A DNA stretch of 54,861 nt from Comamonadaceae bacterium (GTDB lineage: Bacteria > Pseudomonadota > Gammaproteobacteria > Burkholderiales > Burkholderiaceae_C). The translations under genes and the position numbers were made by a program. Below the pieces are notes generated by a model, which worked only from the letters and a program-made list of their open reading frames with translations, was not told where the DNA came from and did not search any database. Position 1 is the stretch's first letter. The number at the start of each line of letters is the position of its first letter. The stretch spans positions 1 through 54,861 of the forward strand of contig CANFJF010000019.1 of NCBI GenBank assembly GCA_947447355.1, given 5' to 3'. This document shows positions 53,184-54,861 of the stretch, piece after piece.

Positions 53184-53816
53184 TTAAGGCCGCTTGGCGA
53201 TGACTTCGTCGATCAAACCGTACTCTTTGGCGTCGTCGGCAAACATGAAATAGTCACGCTCAGTGTCACGCTCAATGCGCTCAACCGTTTGTCCGGTGTT
53301 GCTCGCCAAAATACGATTCAACTGATCGCGGGTTTTCAGGATGTCGCGGGCGTGAATTTCAATGTCCGTCGCCTGGCCTTGCGCACCGCCTGATGGCTGG
53401 TGAATCATGACGCGTGAGTTTGGCAAAGAAAAACGCTTGCCCTTGGCACCTGCCGACAACAAAAACGCACCCATGCTGGCCGCCATGCCGACGCACAGCG
53501 TCGAGACATCGGGCTTGATGAACTGCATGGTGTCGTAAATCGCCATGCCGGCCGTGACCGAACCACCAGGGGAGTTGATGTAGAAGGAGATGTCTTTGTC
53601 TGGATTTTCGCTTTCCAGAAACAGCAACTGCGCCACCACCAAGTTAGCGGTCTGGTCATTGACCGGGCCAACCAAAAAAATCACGCGCTCTTTGAGCAGA
53701 CGCGAATAAATATCGTAAGAGCGTTCGCCGCGACCCGACTGCTCAATGACCATAGGCACCATGCCAAGGCCTTGTGCGCCCGAGTAAGAACCGCCGTAAC
53801 TGTAATTTGCAACCAT
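53184..53816 (-). CDS. clpP: ATP-dependent Clp protease proteolytic subunit ClpP
   Basis: Serine protease that forms the tetradecameric chamber for ClpX/ClpA. The 210 residues are the normal length. The catalytic Ser is in [16 protein letters not shown] and His in [17 protein letters not shown]; the catalytic Asp lies further on, toward [21 protein letters not shown] chose ATG 53816 ([20 protein letters not shown]), which has GGAG upstream; the frame to 53900 runs into the hairpin after tig. The next gene on the strand is clpX. Confidence 0.98.
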   Translation of the reverse strand: MVANYSYGGSYSGAQGLGMVPMVIEQSGRGERSYDIYSRLLKERVIFLVGPVNDQTANLVVAQLLFLESENPDKDISFYINSPGGSVTAGMAIYDTMQFIKPDVSTLCVGMAASMGAFLLSAGAKGKRFSLPNSRVMIHQPSGGAQGQATDIEIHARDILKTRDQLNRILASNTGQTVERIERDTERDYFMFADDAKEYGLIDEVIAKRP

Positions 53817-53849
53817 TGTGTTTTTCTCCAAAGATATTTGTACTGTACC

Positions 53850-53892
53850 TAAAATCAATCTGGGGCTTGTACCGTCAAGCACAAGCCCCAGA
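53850..53892 (-). terminator. terminator or attenuator after trigger factor
   Basis: TCTGGGGCTTGT (53859-53870) is exactly complemented by ACAAGCCCCAGA (53881-53892) with a 10-nt loop. On the minus strand a TTGATTTT tract follows. It lies between tig and clpP and may allow partial read-through. Confidence 0.75.
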
Positions 53893-53916
53893 TTCGACAA
53901 AGACTCGTGTCTCAGG

Positions 53917-54861
53917 TCAGTTTTGTGCCATCAACTCGTCGAATGAAATGGCTTTTTCAGTGATCTTTGCCTTGGTCAGCACGAAGTCGGTGACATTGTT
54001 CTCAATCACCACGGCTTCGACTTCAGCCATGCGGCTGTTGTCGCTCAGGTACCAACGCACCACATCTTGCGGCTTTTCGTAGCTGCCAGCGAGTTCTTCA
54101 ATGTGCGCCTTGAGCTGCTCAGGCTTGGCTTGCAATTCGTTGGAACGAACCAGTTCAGCCACCACCAGACCCAAACGTACACGCTTTTCAGCTTGTGGGC
54201 GGAAGATGTCGTCAGGGATCGGGGCTTTGTCGGCATCTTTGATACCGCGTTGCTTCAAATCGGCACGGGCACCTTCAATCATGCGATCGAGTTCAGCTTG
54301 AACGCTGGCCTTCGGCAAGTCGAGTTTTGCGTTGGCCAACAAAGCGTCCATGACAGCGTTTTTGTTACGGGCCAGCAGCCGGAATTTGACTTCACGCTCC
54401 AAGTTTTTGCGGATATCAGTACGCAGGCCTTCAACCGTTTCATCAGCAATGCCGAGTGACTTGGACAAGGCTTCGTTGATCTCTGGCAGATGAGCGGCTT
54501 CGATTTTCTTAACGGTGACCATGAAGTCAGCCTGCTTTCCAGCCACATCTTTGCCATGGTAATCGGCCGGAAAGCTCAACGGGAAGGTCTTGCTTTCACC
54601 AGACTTCATGCCGCGCACAGCGTCTTCAAATTCTTTCAGCATCTGGCCTTCGCCGACCAGGAACTGGAAGGCTTCTGCTTTGCCGCCGGGGAAGGTTTCA
54701 CCCTCGATCTTGCCTTCAAAATCAATCGTCACGCGGTCGTTATCTTGCGCGGCAACATCCATCGCGCGCTGGGCAAAAGTACGGCGCTGCTTGCGTAGGA
54801 TATCCAGTGTTTTGTCGATGGCGCCATCGGTGACTTCAGCACTGACTTTCGCCACTTCTGC
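53917..54861 (-). CDS. tig: trigger factor, 3' part (runs off the window)
   Basis: Ribosome-associated chaperone with peptidyl-prolyl isomerase activity. About 314 C-terminal residues are present; the start and the N-terminal ribosome-binding domain (roughly 120 residues) lie beyond the window end. The FKBP-type domain is visible ([40 protein letters not shown]). The helical C-terminal domain follows and ends [12 protein letters not shown]. It heads the tig-clpP-clpX-lon cluster, the standard order. The frame stays open to the window edge. Confidence 0.97.
   Translation of the reverse strand, partial: AEVAKVSAEVTDGAIDKTLDILRKQRRTFAQRAMDVAAQDNDRVTIDFEGKIEGETFPGGKAEAFQFLVGEGQMLKEFEDAVRGMKSGESKTFPLSFPADYHGKDVAGKQADFMVTVKKIEAAHLPEINEALSKSLGIADETVEGLRTDIRKNLEREVKFRLLARNKNAVMDALLANAKLDLPKASVQAELDRMIEGARADLKQRGIKDADKAPIPDDIFRPQAEKRVRLGLVVAELVRSNELQAKPEQLKAHIEELAGSYEKPQDVVRWYLSDNSRMAEVEAVVIENNVTDFVLTKAKITEKAISFDELMAQN

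Overview
The window looks like a chromosomal segment of a betaproteobacterium of the order Burkholderiales, most likely family Comamonadaceae (Rhodoferax, Polaromonas or Limnohabitans type). This rests on recognisable protein families, on gene order (tig-clpP-clpX-lon; ribD-ribE-ribBA-ribH-nusB; glyA-nrdR followed by minor pilins), on the moderately GC-rich base use, and on a GC-rich intergenic repeat of a kind I recall from this family. No phage, insertion sequence, CRISPR array or replication origin was seen.

Layout. 1-6.3 kb (mostly minus strand): a small secreted protein, tRNA-Ser, lysC, tilS, accA, an AlkA-type DNA glycosylase and cysS. 6.4-9.9 kb (plus): a TPR protein, two cyclophilins, lpxH and an MtfA-like peptidase, meeting a large DUF349 protein on the minus strand. 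13.3-16.1 kb (plus): a membrane-anchored lytic transglycosylase, then glyA behind a ZTP riboswitch, and nrdR. 16.1-19.2 kb (minus): minor pilin operon fimT-pilV-pilW-pilX-pilE, without pilY1. 19.3-27.1 kb (plus): riboflavin genes, nusB, an aminotransferase, ybgC and tolQRA (no tolB/pal). 27.1-34.8 kb: an accessory catabolic island in which a LysR regulator and a Bug binding protein face an amidohydrolase, extradiol-type dioxygenase, FAH hydrolase, flavoprotein hydroxylase and second Bug protein. 35.1-36.8 kb: a decaying hflK-hflC paralogue pair. 37.2-37.8 kb: a di-iron alternative oxidase. 37.9-44.6 kb: a complete RND efflux operon with a divergent TetR regulator and an AcrR-like operator. 44.6-48.6 kb: a conserved hypothetical protein, a DUF4148 protein with a tandem 120-bp duplication, tRNA-Leu, and a CobW-type GTPase paired with a beta-propeller protein. 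48.8-49.2 kb: Gly-Cys-Gly tRNAs. 49.2 kb to the end (minus): lon, clpX, clpP and the 3' part of tig.

How the parts work together. Most of the window is housekeeping: amino acid, lipid and flavin synthesis, tRNA charging and modification, envelope integrity, and ATP-dependent proteolysis. The accessory parts are the aromatic-degradation island, the oxidase, the efflux pump and the CobW/propeller pair. The most unusual items are the damaged non-canonical HflKC pair, the bacterial alternative oxidase with a long inverted repeat upstream, the uncharacterised meta-cleavage-like gene set, and the propeller protein with four similarly placed histidines next to a metallochaperone-type GTPase.
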